From contig JAJZSW010000015.1 of assembly GCA_021849505.1 (NCBI GenBank), forward strand, positions 1 through 41,906: a stretch of 41,906 bases of DNA. Reading direction: 5' to 3'. Below, one piece after another: positions 10,508 to 19,974 of the stretch; the stretch's first letter is position 1, and each line of letters starts with the position of its first letter. Source of the stretch: Pseudomonadota bacterium (lineage in GTDB: Bacteria > Pseudomonadota > Gammaproteobacteria > Burkholderiales > Rhodocyclaceae). The position numbers and the translations under genes are program-made. Below the pieces are notes generated by a model. It saw only the letters and a program-made list of their open reading frames with translations, was not told where the DNA came from and did no database searches.

Positions 10508-13096
10508 CTGAATCCGCAAGGTATCCAGTAGTTCCTGTTCGAGTTGCACCAGCGTGGCAGTCTTGCCCAGCTCCGCGCCGGTGATGAGAAAGGTGTCTTC
10601 GACCCGTTCGCCCAGCGTCATGATCTTCGCGCTGGAGAGGGAAATGCCATGCCTGGCCAGCACCAGTGCAATGGCATAGAGCAGGCCGGCGCGGTCGGCA
10701 GCGGTGAGCGACAGCAGGAAGTTCTTGCCGCCCTCGTCAACACGGACGGAGACTTCCGGGGTGAGCGGCACGTGCTTCACTTGGCGCGATAGCCGGCCTT
10801 TCGGGGGCGGCGCGAGCGGCGGCAGCCGCTTCAGGTTGTCGGCCAGTTCGTGCTCGATCAGACTGATCATGTCGCGGTAGGGGAGTTGGTTCTCCGGGTC
10901 GAGCAGGACAAAGCTGTCGAGTGCGTAACCGTGCCGGCAAGTGTGGATGCGGGCGTCAACGATGGAGTAGCCGAGGCGGGCGAAGAAGCCGCAGATGCGC
11001 GCGAACAGCGCCGGCTGATCCTTGACGTAGATCATCACCTGCAGGCCGGCGCCGACCGGGTTCAGGCGGGCGCGCACGACCGGTTCGGGGCTGTCCGGGC
11101 GGTAGTAGAGCGTCTGCGTGTGCCAGGCGATTTCCTCGCTGTCGTGGCGCATGAAATAGGCGGTGTCGAGCTGATCCCATAAATCGGTTTCGACGCCCGG
11201 CCGCAGGCCGCGCAGGCGCAGCTTGCCGCGTGCTTCCTCCTGGCGCTCCTCGATGCCGCCCAAAACACTGGTGGGGCTGGTGGTTTCCCCCGTCAGCAGG
11301 CGGCGCGTCATGCGATAGAGGTCCTCGAGCAGCTTGGCCTTCCAGAGGTTCCAGACCTTCGGGCTGGTGCCGCGGATGTCGCACATCGTCAGCAGGTAGA
11401 GTCCGGTCAGGCGTTCCTCGGTGCGCACGATGTCCGCAAAACGGCGGATCACCTCGGGGTCGGTCAGGTCGCGCTTCTGCGCGTAGGTCGACATCGTCAG
11501 GTGATGTTCGACCAGGAAGACGATCAGGTCGGTGTCGTGCCTGTCGATGCCGTGGGCGCGGCAGAAACGGCGCGCGTCGCTCATGCCCAGTTGCGAGTGG
11601 TCGCCGCCGCGCCCCTTGGCAATGTCGTGGAACAGCGCGGCGACATAGAGCCGCCAGCGCTCGGGGAAGGCCGCCATCAGGCGCGAGCAGTACGGGTATT
11701 CGTGGGCGAATTCGGAAAGCGACAGCCGGCGCAGGTTGCGCACCACCTGCAGGATGTGCTGGTCCACGGTGTAGACATGGAACAGGTCGTGCTGCATGCG
11801 CCCGACGATGCGGCCGAAGGCGGGCAGGTAGGCGCCGAGGATGTCGAACTGGTTCATGCGCCGCAGTTGGTGCGTGAGGCCGCGCTTCGCCTTGAACAGG
11901 GCGAGGAAGTTGGCACGGTTGGCCGGATCGCGCCGGAAGCCGGCGTCGATGCGGTCGCGCGCGTGCCAGAGCGCGCGCAGGTTGCGCGGGGTCAGGCCCT
12001 TCAGATCCGGCCGCTGGGAGAGCAGCAGGAAGCTTTCGAGGATGGCTGCCGGTTTGCGCTCGTAGAGGTCGTCGTCACGAATGTCGATCAACTCGTGGAC
12101 CAGCTGGAAGTTGTCGTCGATGACGATTGGCGCAGCGGCAGGATGGCGTTCGATGCGCGCTGCGAGCTCGATCAGGATCAGGGTGTTCAGCTGCGTGACC
12201 TGCTTGGCGTTGCGGTAGTAGCGCTGCATCAGCACTTCAGAGGTGCGGCGATGGGCGGTCGCGGCGATGCCAAGCTCCTTGGCCAGTGCTTCCTGGTGAT
12301 CGAACAGCAGGCGGTCTTCGCGCCGGTTCGTCAGGTAGTGCAGGGCGATACGCACGCGGCGGACGAAATTTTCGGTGCGTGTCAGCTGCTGCGCTTCCGT
12401 GGGCGAGATGAAACCGAACTCGGCAAGTTTGCGCCAGCCATCGGCCAGCGTCGCGGCGCGCCCGACCCAGAGAATGATCTGCAGGTCGCGCAGGCCGCCG
12501 GGATTTTCCTTGCAGTTCGGTTCTAGGTTGTAGGGCGTGTCGTTGTACTTCGCGTAGCGCTCTTCCTGCTCGAGCCGCTTGGCCTTGAGGAAGGCCGCCG
12601 GATCGAGCGCTTGCTGGAACTCGGCATGGAAGCGCGCGAACAGTGCACGGCTGCCGCAAAGAAAGCGCGCTTCCAGGAGGGCGGTCTGGATCGTGATGTC
12701 GCCGGCGGCCTCGGTCAGGCATTGTTCGACGGTGCGCACGCTGTGGCCGATATCGAGGCCGATGTCCCAGAGCATGCCGACCAGTTTTTCCAGGGCGTCC
12801 GCGTAAGTTTCATTCCCGGCATCCGGCAGCAGGATCAACAGATCGACATCCGAAGCCGGGTAGAGTTCGCCGCGGCCATAGCCGCCCACGGCGACCAGGG
12901 CCAGTTGCCGGTCCATCGCCGCGGTCTGCCACAGATGGGACAGGACCCGGTCGACCAGACTGGCGGTGCCGCGCAACAGGGCGGCCGGATTGCCGCTGGC
13001 GAGATATTTTTCCTTGAGCGCCTGGCGCCCGGTCAGCAGGGTTTCACGGCAGTGCGGAATCAGGTCGGGGCCGGGCGGCGGGCAGGCGGCATCCAC
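10505..13096 (-). CDS. glnD: Bifunctional PII uridylyltransferase/uridylyl-removing enzyme GlnD
   Basis: Nitrogen-status sensor that uridylylates PII proteins (GlnB/GlnK) at low glutamine and deuridylylates them at high glutamine. The 863-residue order is canonical: nucleotidyltransferase domain with GGYGRGELYPASDVDLL (71-87, metal aspartates D83/D85), a linker, an HD hydrolase domain (ALFHDIAKG and surrounding His/Asp), and two C-terminal ACT domains that bind glutamine. Translation starts at a GTG (13096) 16 bp after the map stop, consistent with a map-glnD operon. Its stop codon is part of a dispersed repeat. Confidence 0.97.
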   Translation of the reverse strand: MDAACPPPGPDLIPHCRETLLTGRQALKEKYLASGNPAALLRGTASLVDRVLSHLWQTAAMDRQLALVAVGGYGRGELYPASDVDLLILLPDAGNETYADALEKLVGMLWDIGLDIGHSVRTVEQCLTEAAGDITIQTALLEARFLCGSRALFARFHAEFQQALDPAAFLKAKRLEQEERYAKYNDTPYNLEPNCKENPGGLRDLQIILWVGRAATLADGWRKLAEFGFISPTEAQQLTRTENFVRRVRIALHYLTNRREDRLLFDHQEALAKELGIAATAHRRTSEVLMQRYYRNAKQVTQLNTLILIELAARIERHPAAAPIVIDDNFQLVHELIDIRDDDLYERKPAAILESFLLLSQRPDLKGLTPRNLRALWHARDRIDAGFRRDPANRANFLALFKAKRGLTHQLRRMNQFDILGAYLPAFGRIVGRMQHDLFHVYTVDQHILQVVRNLRRLSLSEFAHEYPYCSRLMAAFPERWRLYVAALFHDIAKGRGGDHSQLGMSDARRFCRAHGIDRHDTDLIVFLVEHHLTMSTYAQKRDLTDPEVIRRFADIVRTEERLTGLYLLTMCDIRGTSPKVWNLWKAKLLEDLYRMTRRLLTGETTSPTSVLGGIEERQEEARGKLRLRGLRPGVETDLWDQLDTAYFMRHDSEEIAWHTQTLYYRPDSPEPVVRARLNPVGAGLQVMIYVKDQPALFARICGFFARLGYSIVDARIHTCRHGYALDSFVLLDPENQLPYRDMISLIEHELADNLKRLPPLAPPPKGRLSRQVKHVPLTPEVSVRVDEGGKNFLLSLTAADRAGLLYAIALVLARHGISLSSAKIMTLGERVEDTFLITGAELGKTATLVQLEQELLDTLRIQ

Positions 13097-13112
13097 GCTG
13101 GCGGGCTTCAGG

Positions 13113-13916
13113 CTACTTGAACGGATTGGGCGGCGCTCCGGCGGAGAGAGTCAAAACCTCGACGCCGGATGCGGTGACGCAGACCGTATGCTCCCACTGC
13201 GCGGACAGGCTGCGATCCTTGGTGACGATGGTCCAGCCGTCCGGGAGTTCGGAAACGGCGGCCTTGCCCGCGTTGATCATCGGCTCGATGGTGAAGACCA
13301 TGCCCGGCTCGAGCCGGATGCCGTCGCCGCGGCGGCCATAGTGCAGCACCTGGGGTTCCTCGTGGAATTTTCTGCCGATGCCGTGGCCGCAGAATTCGCG
13401 CACGACGGAAAAGCCGTTCGTCTCGGCATGGCGCTGGATCGCGGCACCGATGTCGCCCAGGCTGGCTCCCGGCCGCACGGCATTGATGCCCAGCCAGAGG
13501 CACTCATGCGTGATCCGGATCAGCCGGTTGGCGAGGATGGAACCTGCCGTCGTGCCGCCGGTGACGAACATGCGGCTGGTGTCACCGTGCCAGCCATCCT
13601 TGATGGTGGTGATGTCGAGATTGACGATGTCGCCCTTTTTCAGCGGGCGGTCGTTGGGTACGCCATGGCAGACCTGATGGTTGACCGAGGCGCAGATCGA
13701 CTTCGGATAGGGGGCATAACCCGGCGGGGCGTAATTGAGCGGGGCGGGAATGCAGCCCTGCACCTTGACCATGTAATCGTGGCAGAGCCGGTCAAGTTCC
13801 TCGGTCGTGATCCCGGGCTTGACGAAAGGTTCGATATAGTCGAGCACCTCTCCCGCCAAGCGGCCGGCGATGCGCATGTTTTCTACTTCTTCCGGGGTCT
13901 TGATCGTGACGCTCAT
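13113..13916 (-). CDS. map: Type I methionine aminopeptidase
   Basis: Removes the initiator methionine from nascent proteins. The 267-residue pita-bread fold contains the five metal ligands D101, D112, H177, E210 and E241, and the substrate-binding histidine in VCHG (H84). There is no N-terminal zinc finger or extension, consistent with type Ia. Start ATG 13916. It is divergent from rpsB, the usual betaproteobacterial arrangement, and glnD follows on the same strand. Confidence 0.97.
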   Translation of the reverse strand: MSVTIKTPEEVENMRIAGRLAGEVLDYIEPFVKPGITTEELDRLCHDYMVKVQGCIPAPLNYAPPGYAPYPKSICASVNHQVCHGVPNDRPLKKGDIVNLDITTIKDGWHGDTSRMFVTGGTTAGSILANRLIRITHECLWLGINAVRPGASLGDIGAAIQRHAETNGFSVVREFCGHGIGRKFHEEPQVLHYGRRGDGIRLEPGMVFTIEPMINAGKAAVSELPDGWTIVTKDRSLSAQWEHTVCVTASGVEVLTLSAGAPPNPFK

Positions 13917-13990
13917 GCTCTATGGGGCTTGAATTGGGGCCTTCGATTGTAACCCGCCATGGCCGAGGAGCAGGACAGGACAGGAGAGCC

Positions 13991-14020
13991 TTGCGGTTGG
14001 GCGCAAAATTCATTTATAAT
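13991..14020 (+). promoter_or_regulatory. Sigma70 promoter of the rpsB-tsf transcript
   Basis: TTGCGG (13991-13996), an 18-bp spacer and a perfect TATAAT (14015-14020). The predicted start near 14027 leaves about a 100-nt leader before rpsB. Confidence 0.75.
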
Positions 14021-14026
14021 CCGCTG

Positions 14027-14129
14027 CTTGCCTTGTGATGCAGGGCAAAATTCACACACCCGGCGCCGAGTGGGTGCCCTGTAGCGGGGAACCGGCCGGG
14101 TGGCGGACCAACCCATATCGGAGATATCG
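14027..14129 (+). promoter_or_regulatory. Structured rpsB leader, candidate S2 autoregulatory element
   Basis: The predicted 5' leader can fold. CAGGGC (14041-14046) pairs with GCCCTG (14076-14081), and inside it ACCC (14058-14061) pairs with GGGT (14072-14075). A GC-rich CCGGCCGG palindrome follows before the ribosome-binding site GGAG (14120-14123). In gammaproteobacteria S2 represses rpsB-tsf through its leader, so a similar role is plausible. Homology to those leaders was not tested. Confidence 0.35.
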
Positions 14130-14882
14130 ATGAGCACAACCATGCGCCAGATGCTGGAGGCCGGCATTCATTTCGGCCACCAGACCCGTTTCTGGAACCC
14201 CAAGATGGCCCCGTACATTTTCGGCCATCGCAACAAGATCCACATCATCAACCTCGAGAAGACCCTCGCCAAGTACAACGAGGCGATGGGTTTCGTCAAG
14301 AAGATGTCCGCCAAGAAGGGCACCGTCCTGTTCGTCGGTACCAAGCGCCAGGCGCGCGAGATCGTCGCCGAGGAAGCGCAGCGCGCGGGCATGCCCTATG
14401 TCGATGAGCGCTGGCTGGGCGGCATGCTGACCAACTTCAAGACCGTCAAGCAGTCCCTCAAGCGCCTCAAGGACATGGAGCAGATGGTCGAGGATGGCTC
14501 CATCGAGAAGCTGAACAAGAAGGAAGCGCTGATGATGCAGCGCGAACTGGCCAAGCTGCAGCAGAGCCTGGGCGGCATCAAGGACATGACGGCCCTGCCG
14601 GACGCGATCTTCGTCATCGACGTCGGCTATCACAAGATCGCCATTACCGAGGCCAACAAGCTGGGCATCCCGATCGTCGGCGTGGTGGATACCAACCATT
14701 CCCCGATCGGCATCGATTACCTGATCCCGGGCAACGACGACTCGTCGCACGCCATTCGCCTCTACGCGCGTGGCGTCGCCGACGCGGTGCTGGAAGGCAG
14801 GAGCCAGGCGATCAACGAAGTCGTGCAGCAGATGGCCGGCGACGACGAGTTCGTCGAGGTCGAGGAAGAAGCTAAAGAGTAA
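14130..14882 (+). CDS. rpsB: 30S ribosomal protein S2
   Basis: Component of the 30S subunit, 250 residues. The N-terminus [19 protein letters not shown] and the block [10 protein letters not shown] are diagnostic. The ATG at 14130 is preferred over an in-frame GTG at 14100 because GGAG lies 6 bp before it and the family begins there. It is the first gene of the rpsB-tsf-pyrH-frr run and sits behind a strong TATAAT promoter and a structured leader. Confidence 0.98.
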   Translation: MSTTMRQMLEAGIHFGHQTRFWNPKMAPYIFGHRNKIHIINLEKTLAKYNEAMGFVKKMSAKKGTVLFVGTKRQAREIVAEEAQRAGMPYVDERWLGGMLTNFKTVKQSLKRLKDMEQMVEDGSIEKLNKKEALMMQRELAKLQQSLGGIKDMTALPDAIFVIDVGYHKIAITEANKLGIPIVGVVDTNHSPIGIDYLIPGNDDSSHAIRLYARGVADAVLEGRSQAINEVVQQMAGDDEFVEVEEEAKE

Positions 14883-14899
14883 CCAGGGAGTAAATGAGG

Positions 14900-15793
14900 A
14901 TGGCTGAAATTACTGCAGGCATGGTCAAGGAACTGCGCGAAAAGACCGATGCGCCGATGATGGAATGCAAGAAGGCGCTGACGGAGGCGGGCGGCGACCT
15001 GGCCAAGGCGGAGGAAATCCTGCGCGTCAAGCTGGGCAACAAGGCGACCAAGGCGGCGACCCGTATCGCCGCCGAGGGCGTCGTCGGCATGTACCTGTCC
15101 GCCGACGGCAAGCTGGGCGCCGTCGCCGAAGTCAACTCCGAGACCGACTTCGTCGCCAAGAACGACGAGTTCATCGCGCTGGCCAAGGGCTGCGCGGAAC
15201 TCGTCGCCACCAGGAACCCCGCGGATGTTGCCGCGCTGTCGGCCCTGCCGATGGGCGCAGGCACGGTCGAATCGACCCGTGCCGCGCTGGTCGGCAAGAT
15301 CGGCGAGAACATGACGATCCGCCGCTTCGTGCGCATCGAGGCGAAGGGCCGGCTGTCCTCCTATGTTCACGGCGGTTCCAAGATCGGCGTGCTGGTCGAC
15401 GTGACCGGCGGCGACGAGACGCTCGGCAAGGACATTGCGATGCACATCGCCGCGTCCAAGCCGAAGGCGCTGGATTCCTCCGGCGTGCCTGCCGAACTGC
15501 TCGACACCGAGCGCCGCATCGCCATCGAGAAGGCGCGCGAGTCCGGCAAGCCGGAAGCGATGCTCGAGAAGATCGCCGAAGGCACGGTCCAGAAGTACCT
15601 GAAGGACGTGACCCTGCTTGGCCAGGTCTTCGTCAAGGCCGAGGACGGCAAGCAGACCATCGAGCAGCTGCTCAAGGCCAAGGGCGCGACGGTCAACGGC
15701 TTCACGCTCTACATCGTCGGCGAAGGGCTCGAGAAGAAGGTCAACGACTTCGCCGCCGAAGTGGCCGCCCAGGCAGCGGCCGCCAAGAAGTAA
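14900..15793 (+). CDS. tsf: Elongation factor Ts
   Basis: Guanine-nucleotide exchange factor for EF-Tu. The 297-residue protein has the N-terminal UBA-like region [12 protein letters not shown], the core [12 protein letters not shown], and the coiled-coil/subdomain C regions of a full-length EF-Ts. Of two close ATGs (14894 and 14900), the second is chosen because GGGAG (14886-14890) is then 9 bp upstream rather than 3 bp, and [13 protein letters not shown] is the family start. It lies 17 bp after rpsB. Confidence 0.98.
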   Translation: MAEITAGMVKELREKTDAPMMECKKALTEAGGDLAKAEEILRVKLGNKATKAATRIAAEGVVGMYLSADGKLGAVAEVNSETDFVAKNDEFIALAKGCAELVATRNPADVAALSALPMGAGTVESTRAALVGKIGENMTIRRFVRIEAKGRLSSYVHGGSKIGVLVDVTGGDETLGKDIAMHIAASKPKALDSSGVPAELLDTERRIAIEKARESGKPEAMLEKIAEGTVQKYLKDVTLLGQVFVKAEDGKQTIEQLLKAKGATVNGFTLYIVGEGLEKKVNDFAAEVAAQAAAAKK

Positions 15794-15810
15794 CGGGCGG
15801 GAGGAGCATC

Positions 15811-16533
15811 ATGACCGCCGCCACGCCAGCCTACAAGCGCATCCTGCTCAAGCTTTCGGGCGAAGCCCTGATGGGCGACGATGCCTACGGCATCAACCGC
15901 GAGACCTTGTGGCGCATCGTCAATGAAGTCAAGACGGTGAGCGACCTCGGCGTCGAGGTCGGCGTGGTGATCGGCGGCGGCAACATCTTTCGCGGCATGG
16001 CTGGGGCATCCTCCGGGATGGACCGCGCCACGGCCGACTACATGGGCATGTTGGCGACCGTGATGAACGCCATGGCCCTGTCCGACGCGATGCGCCAGGC
16101 GGGCATGAATGCCCGCGTGCAGTCGGCGCTGACCATCGAACAGGTCGTTGAGCCCTACATCCGCGGCAAGGCGATCCGTTATCTCGAAGAGGGCAAGGTC
16201 GTCATCTTCGGCGGCGGCACGGGCAATCCCTTCTTCACGACCGATACCGCGGCCGCGCTGCGCGGCTCGGAAATCGGCGCCGAGATGGTGCTCAAGGCCA
16301 CCAAGGTCGATGGCGTGTATAGCGCCGACCCGATGAAGGATCCGACCGCGACGCGCTATGCGCGGATCAGCTTCGACGAGGCGATCGGCCGTGGGCTGGG
16401 CGTCATGGATGCCACGGCCTTCGCGCTCTGCCGCGACCAGAAACTGCCGATCAACGTGTTTTCCATCTTCAAGACCGGCGCATTGAAGCGCGTGGTCATG
16501 GGAGAAGATGAGGGCACGCTGGTCCATTGTTAG
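15811..16533 (+). CDS. pyrH: UMP kinase
   Basis: Phosphorylates UMP to UDP with ATP in pyrimidine nucleotide synthesis; hexameric amino-acid-kinase fold. The 240-residue protein shows KLSGEAL (about 14-20), [27 protein letters not shown] and [10 protein letters not shown]. The start at ATG 15811 follows a strong GGGAGGAG. The frame continues upstream antisense-like through tsf, but that is not coding. It lies between tsf and frr, the conserved order. Confidence 0.98.
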   Translation: MTAATPAYKRILLKLSGEALMGDDAYGINRETLWRIVNEVKTVSDLGVEVGVVIGGGNIFRGMAGASSGMDRATADYMGMLATVMNAMALSDAMRQAGMNARVQSALTIEQVVEPYIRGKAIRYLEEGKVVIFGGGTGNPFFTTDTAAALRGSEIGAEMVLKATKVDGVYSADPMKDPTATRYARISFDEAIGRGLGVMDATAFALCRDQKLPINVFSIFKTGALKRVVMGEDEGTLVHC

Positions 16534-16542
16534 GAGTTTTCC

Positions 16543-17103
16543 ATGATCATTGTGGAACTGAAGAAAACCACCGAACACAAGATGCAGAAGAGCGTCGAGG
16601 CGCTCAGGCACGATCTCGCCAAGGTGCGTACCGGCCGGGCGCATACCGGCCTGCTCGATCACGTGATGGTCGATTATTACGGCAGCCCGATGCCGATCAA
16701 CCAGGTGGCCAATGTCACCCTGCTGGATGCGCGCACCATCGGCGTCCAGCCGTGGGAGAAGGGCATGAGCGCCAAGATCGAGAAGGCGATCCGCGATTCC
16801 GATCTGGGCCTCAATCCCGCCGCGCAGGGTGATGTGCTGCGCGTGCCGATGCCGATGCTGACCGAGGAGCGGCGTCGCGACCTCACCAAGGTGGTCAGGC
16901 ATGAAGGTGAGACCGCCAAGGTGGCGGTGCGCAACCTGCGCCGCGATGCGATCGCCCACCTCAAGGACGCGCTCAAGAAGCACGAAATTCCCGAGGACGA
17001 GGAACGCAGGGCGCAGGATGACGTGCAGAAGTTGACCGACAAGTATGTCGCCGAAATCGATAAGCTGTTGGCCGAAAAGGAAAAGGATCTGATGGCCGTC
17101 TAG
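16543..17103 (+). CDS. frr: Ribosome recycling factor
   Basis: Splits post-termination ribosomes together with EF-G. The 186-residue protein has the conserved KVRTGRAH block, the [14 protein letters not shown] segment, and the C-terminal helical arm with [21 protein letters not shown]. An AGGAG (16532-16536) overlaps the pyrH TAG and sits 6 bp before the ATG, which points to tight coupling. Confidence 0.98.
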   Translation: MIIVELKKTTEHKMQKSVEALRHDLAKVRTGRAHTGLLDHVMVDYYGSPMPINQVANVTLLDARTIGVQPWEKGMSAKIEKAIRDSDLGLNPAAQGDVLRVPMPMLTEERRRDLTKVVRHEGETAKVAVRNLRRDAIAHLKDALKKHEIPEDEERRAQDDVQKLTDKYVAEIDKLLAEKEKDLMAV

Positions 17104-17139
17104 GTCGTCGGCATAGCGGCGTTAGCCGGAGGGTTCCCG

Positions 17140-17937
17140 ATGTTCGCCAGCGCCACCCACAGCATTCCCGAGCAGCGCAGTGTGCCGCGCCATCTCGCCA
17201 TCATCATGGATGGCAACGGGCGCTGGGCGAAGCAGCGCTTCCTGCCGCGCGTGGCGGGCCACAAGCAGGGCGTCGAAACGGTCCGCCAGGTCGTCAAGGC
17301 CTGCATCGAGCGTGGCATCGAGTACCTGACGCTGTTCGCCTTCAGCTCAGAGAACTGGCGCCGGCCGCCGGAAGAGGTCAGTTTCCTGATGAACCTCTTC
17401 GTCACCGCACTCGAGCGCGAGGTCGGCCGCCTGCACAGCAACGGCGTGCGCCTGCGCGTCGTCGGCGATCTGGCCGCCTTCGAGCCGCGCCTGATCGACC
17501 TTATTCGCCGCGGCGAAAACCTCACGGCGGAAAACAAGAAGCTCACCCTGACCGTGGCCGCCAACTACGGCGGCCGCTGGGATCTGATGCAGGCCTTCAA
17601 CGGACTCGCGCTGGCCTATCCCGAAAAGGCGGGTAACTACACCGAGGCCGACCTCGAGCCCTTCCTGTCGATGAGTTACGCGCCCGAGCCCGACCTGTTC
17701 ATCCGCACCGGCGGCGAACAGCGCATCAGCAACTTCCTGCTCTGGCAGCTGGCCTACTGCGAGCTGTACTTCACGCAAAAGTTCTGGCCCGATTTCGACG
17801 AAGCCATGCTGGAGGAGGCGATCGACAGTTTCCGCATGCGCGAGCGCCGCTTCGGGCGCACCAGCGAGCAACTGACGGCCGGTCCGGGTGCCGTCCGGCC
17901 AGCGCCGACTTTTGCGGGTTCGAGCGGCAATGCTTAA
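17140..17937 (+). CDS. uppS: Undecaprenyl diphosphate synthase (C-terminal tail from a repeat)
   Basis: cis-Prenyltransferase that makes the C55 carrier lipid for peptidoglycan and O-antigen synthesis. Motifs are [11 protein letters not shown] (catalytic Asp), [18 protein letters not shown] and the C-terminal [15 protein letters not shown]. Ribosome-binding site GGAGGG (17128-17133). At 265 residues it is slightly long. The last 20 or so residues are a low-complexity tail in which residues 250-258 (GAVRPAPTF) are encoded by a copy of the dispersed repeat. Its 3' end overlaps the cdsA start by 8 bp. Confidence 0.96.
   Translation: MFASATHSIPEQRSVPRHLAIIMDGNGRWAKQRFLPRVAGHKQGVETVRQVVKACIERGIEYLTLFAFSSENWRRPPEEVSFLMNLFVTALEREVGRLHSNGVRLRVVGDLAAFEPRLIDLIRRGENLTAENKKLTLTVAANYGGRWDLMQAFNGLALAYPEKAGNYTEADLEPFLSMSYAPEPDLFIRTGGEQRISNFLLWQLAYCELYFTQKFWPDFDEAMLEEAIDSFRMRERRFGRTSEQLTAGPGAVRPAPTFAGSSGNA
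17888..17914 (-). repeat. Dispersed 27-bp repeat, copy 3 (in-frame in uppS)
   Basis: On the plus strand the copy reads GTGCCGTCCGGCCAGCGCCG, then ACTTTTG; that is the complement of the consensus orientation. It has three mismatches to copy 4. It encodes GAVRPAPTF, residues 250-258 of UppS, close to the C-terminus. Confidence 0.75.
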
Positions 17938-18709
17938 AGCGCGGGTCGTCACCGCGCTGTTCCTCGTTGCCGGTTTTCTTGCGGTTCTCTTCCTGTTGCC
18001 GCGGCAGGCTGCAGGGATCGTGTTTGCAATGGTGGCCGCACTGGCGGGCTGGGAGTGGGCCGGACTGATGCAGGCGCCGGGACGCGGGCGCATCGTCTTC
18101 GCGCTGCTGGTTTTCGGCCTCTGCCTGCTGTTCTGGACCAGCCCAGCCGAAGGTTTCCCCTTGCTGTGGGGACTGTCCGTGTTGTTCTGGATGGCTTTCG
18201 CACCTCTCTGGATGGGGCGGCAATGGTCCACCGCCTGCGCAACCCTGGGGTTGGTCATTCTCGTTCCGACCTGGGCGGCACTCGTCGCGCTGCACGAACG
18301 CAGCCCGCTGTTGCTGCTCGCGGTGATGGCGCTCGTCTGGGTCGCCGACATTGCCGCCTATTTCACCGGCCGCGCCTTCGGCAAGCACAAGCTCGCTCCG
18401 GCGATCAGTCCAGGCAAGACCTGGGAGGGAGTGGCGGGCGCCGTCGTTGCTGTACTGGTTTATGGCATGGTGGTCGCGCCCTTCCTGCCAGTGGTGCAAA
18501 ATCTCGACCGCTTCGTTCTGGCCGGCTGCCTGCTGCTGCTCACGGCGCTATCCATCGTCGGTGACCTGTTCGAGTCGCTGGCCAAGCGCCAGGCCGACAT
18601 GAAGGACAGCAGCCAGCTGCTGCCCGGCCATGGCGGCATCCTCGACCGCATCGACAGCCTGACCTCGACGCTGCCCGTCGTCGCCCTGGGCCTATACTTG
18701 ATCGCGTGA
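17930..18709 (+). CDS. cdsA: Phosphatidate cytidylyltransferase
   Basis: Integral membrane enzyme that makes CDP-diacylglycerol from phosphatidic acid and CTP, the branch point of phospholipid synthesis. The 259-residue protein has multiple hydrophobic helices and the CDS signature near the C-terminus: [13 protein letters not shown] followed by [22 protein letters not shown] marks the cytoplasmic active-site loop. The start MLKARVV (ATG 17930) lies inside the uppS 3' end with an 8-bp overlap; the frame opens upstream within uppS. The stop overlaps the dxr start (TGATG). Confidence 0.96.
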   Translation: MLKARVVTALFLVAGFLAVLFLLPRQAAGIVFAMVAALAGWEWAGLMQAPGRGRIVFALLVFGLCLLFWTSPAEGFPLLWGLSVLFWMAFAPLWMGRQWSTACATLGLVILVPTWAALVALHERSPLLLLAVMALVWVADIAAYFTGRAFGKHKLAPAISPGKTWEGVAGAVVAVLVYGMVVAPFLPVVQNLDRFVLAGCLLLLTALSIVGDLFESLAKRQADMKDSSQLLPGHGGILDRIDSLTSTLPVVALGLYLIA

Positions 18710-19974
18710 TGAAGAGGCTGACTGTCCTTGGCGCGACCGGATCGATTGGCGTCAGCACGCTCGACGTGGTGGCGCGCCATCCCGACCGTTTCGAGGTCGT
18801 GGCCCTGACCGGCAACAGCCGCGTCGATGCGCTCTATGAGCAATGCCTGCGCCATCGTCCGCGCTATGCCGTGGTTGGTCGGGAACAGGATGTCGCCGGG
18901 CTGGCCGAGCGCCTGTGCGCCGCAGGCCTGCAAACCGAGGTCATGGCCGGGCCGCAAGCCCTGGCATTCGTCGCCGCGCTGCCCGAGGTCGATGCCGTGA
19001 TGGCGGCGATCGTCGGCGCGGCGGGCCTGCAGCCGACGCTCGCCGCCGTGCGTGCGGGCAAGCAGATCCTGCTGGCCAACAAGGAAGTGCTGGTGATGGC
19101 CGGCGCGCTGTTCATGGCCGAGCTGCAGGCGCACGACGCGACGCTGCTGCCGATCGACAGCGAGCACAACGCGGTGTTCCAGTCGCTGCCCGCCGATTAC
19201 GCGGGCGCGCCGGCGCGCGCGGGTGTCAGTCGTATCCTGCTGACTGCCTCCGGCGGGCCGTTCCGTGCAGTGCCTCTGGAACAGCTGAAAACCGTCACGC
19301 CGGACGAAGCCTGCGCGCATCCGAACTGGTCGATGGGCCGCAAGATCTCGGTCGATTCGGCGACCATGATGAACAAGGGTCTCGAAGTCATCGAGGCCCA
19401 CTGGCTGTTCAACGTCGCGCCCGACCAGATCGAGGTGGTCGTGCATCCCCAGAGCGTGATCCATTCGCTGGTGCAATACGTCGATGGCTCGGTCGTCGCC
19501 GAGCTGGGCAATCCGGACATGCGCACGCCAATCGCCCATGCGCTGGCCTGGCCGGAGCGCATCGCGGCGGGCGTCGCGCCGCTCGACCTGCCGGCGCTTG
19601 CCCGGCTGGATTTCGAGAAGCCCGATTTCGAGCGCTTCCCTTGCCTCGCGCTGGCCTACCGTGCGCTGCGCGCCGGCGGCAACGCGGCCGCCGTGCTGAA
19701 TGCCGCCAACGAGGTGGCCGTGGCGGCATTCCTCGCCGGCCGCCTGCCCTTCCTCGGCATCGCCGGCCTGATCGCCGCGACGCTGGATGCCGTGCCGGTC
19801 TCGGCGGTGCCCGACCTGGAAGCGATCCTGGCCGCGGATGAGGAGTCGCGCGCGGTGGCGACTGAACTTCTGGGGCGTTGGCAGCCTCAAGAAACACGCA
19901 GGGCCGCCCCAAGTGTTTCTTGGCCCCTTGAGGGGAGATCGCCGCGCAGCGGCGATTTCGGGGTGGGCTCGTGA
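18709..19974 (+). CDS. dxr: 1-deoxy-D-xylulose 5-phosphate reductoisomerase (extended C-terminus)
   Basis: NADPH-dependent second enzyme of the MEP isoprenoid pathway. [14 protein letters not shown] binds [17 protein letters not shown] carries the metal and substrate ligands, and ASGGPFR plus [13 protein letters not shown] complete the site. ATG 18709 overlaps the cdsA stop; a GTG one codon earlier is less likely. At 421 residues it is about 20 longer than typical. The excess (from about residue 392) is encoded by a hairpin-rich repeat at 19885-19956, not by family-conserved sequence. The stop overlaps the GTG start of rseP. Confidence 0.96.
   Translation: MKRLTVLGATGSIGVSTLDVVARHPDRFEVVALTGNSRVDALYEQCLRHRPRYAVVGREQDVAGLAERLCAAGLQTEVMAGPQALAFVAALPEVDAVMAAIVGAAGLQPTLAAVRAGKQILLANKEVLVMAGALFMAELQAHDATLLPIDSEHNAVFQSLPADYAGAPARAGVSRILLTASGGPFRAVPLEQLKTVTPDEACAHPNWSMGRKISVDSATMMNKGLEVIEAHWLFNVAPDQIEVVVHPQSVIHSLVQYVDGSVVAELGNPDMRTPIAHALAWPERIAAGVAPLDLPALARLDFEKPDFERFPCLALAYRALRAGGNAAAVLNAANEVAVAAFLAGRLPFLGIAGLIAATLDAVPVSAVPDLEAILAADEESRAVATELLGRWQPQETRRAAPSVSWPLEGRSPRSGDFGVGS
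19885..19956. repeat. Hairpin-rich repeat element at the 3' end of dxr
   Basis: Three inverted repeats are packed together. CAAGAAACAC (19888-19897) pairs with GTGTTTCTTG (19913-19922). CCCC-TTGA-GGGG occupies 19924-19935. ATCGCCGC (19938-19945) pairs with GCGGCGAT (19949-19956) over a 3-nt loop. CCTCAAG (19885-19891) can alternatively pair with CTTGAGG (19927-19933). The arrangement resembles REP-like intergenic repeats of betaproteobacteria, but here it lies inside the reading frame. No second copy is visible in the window. Confidence 0.75.
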
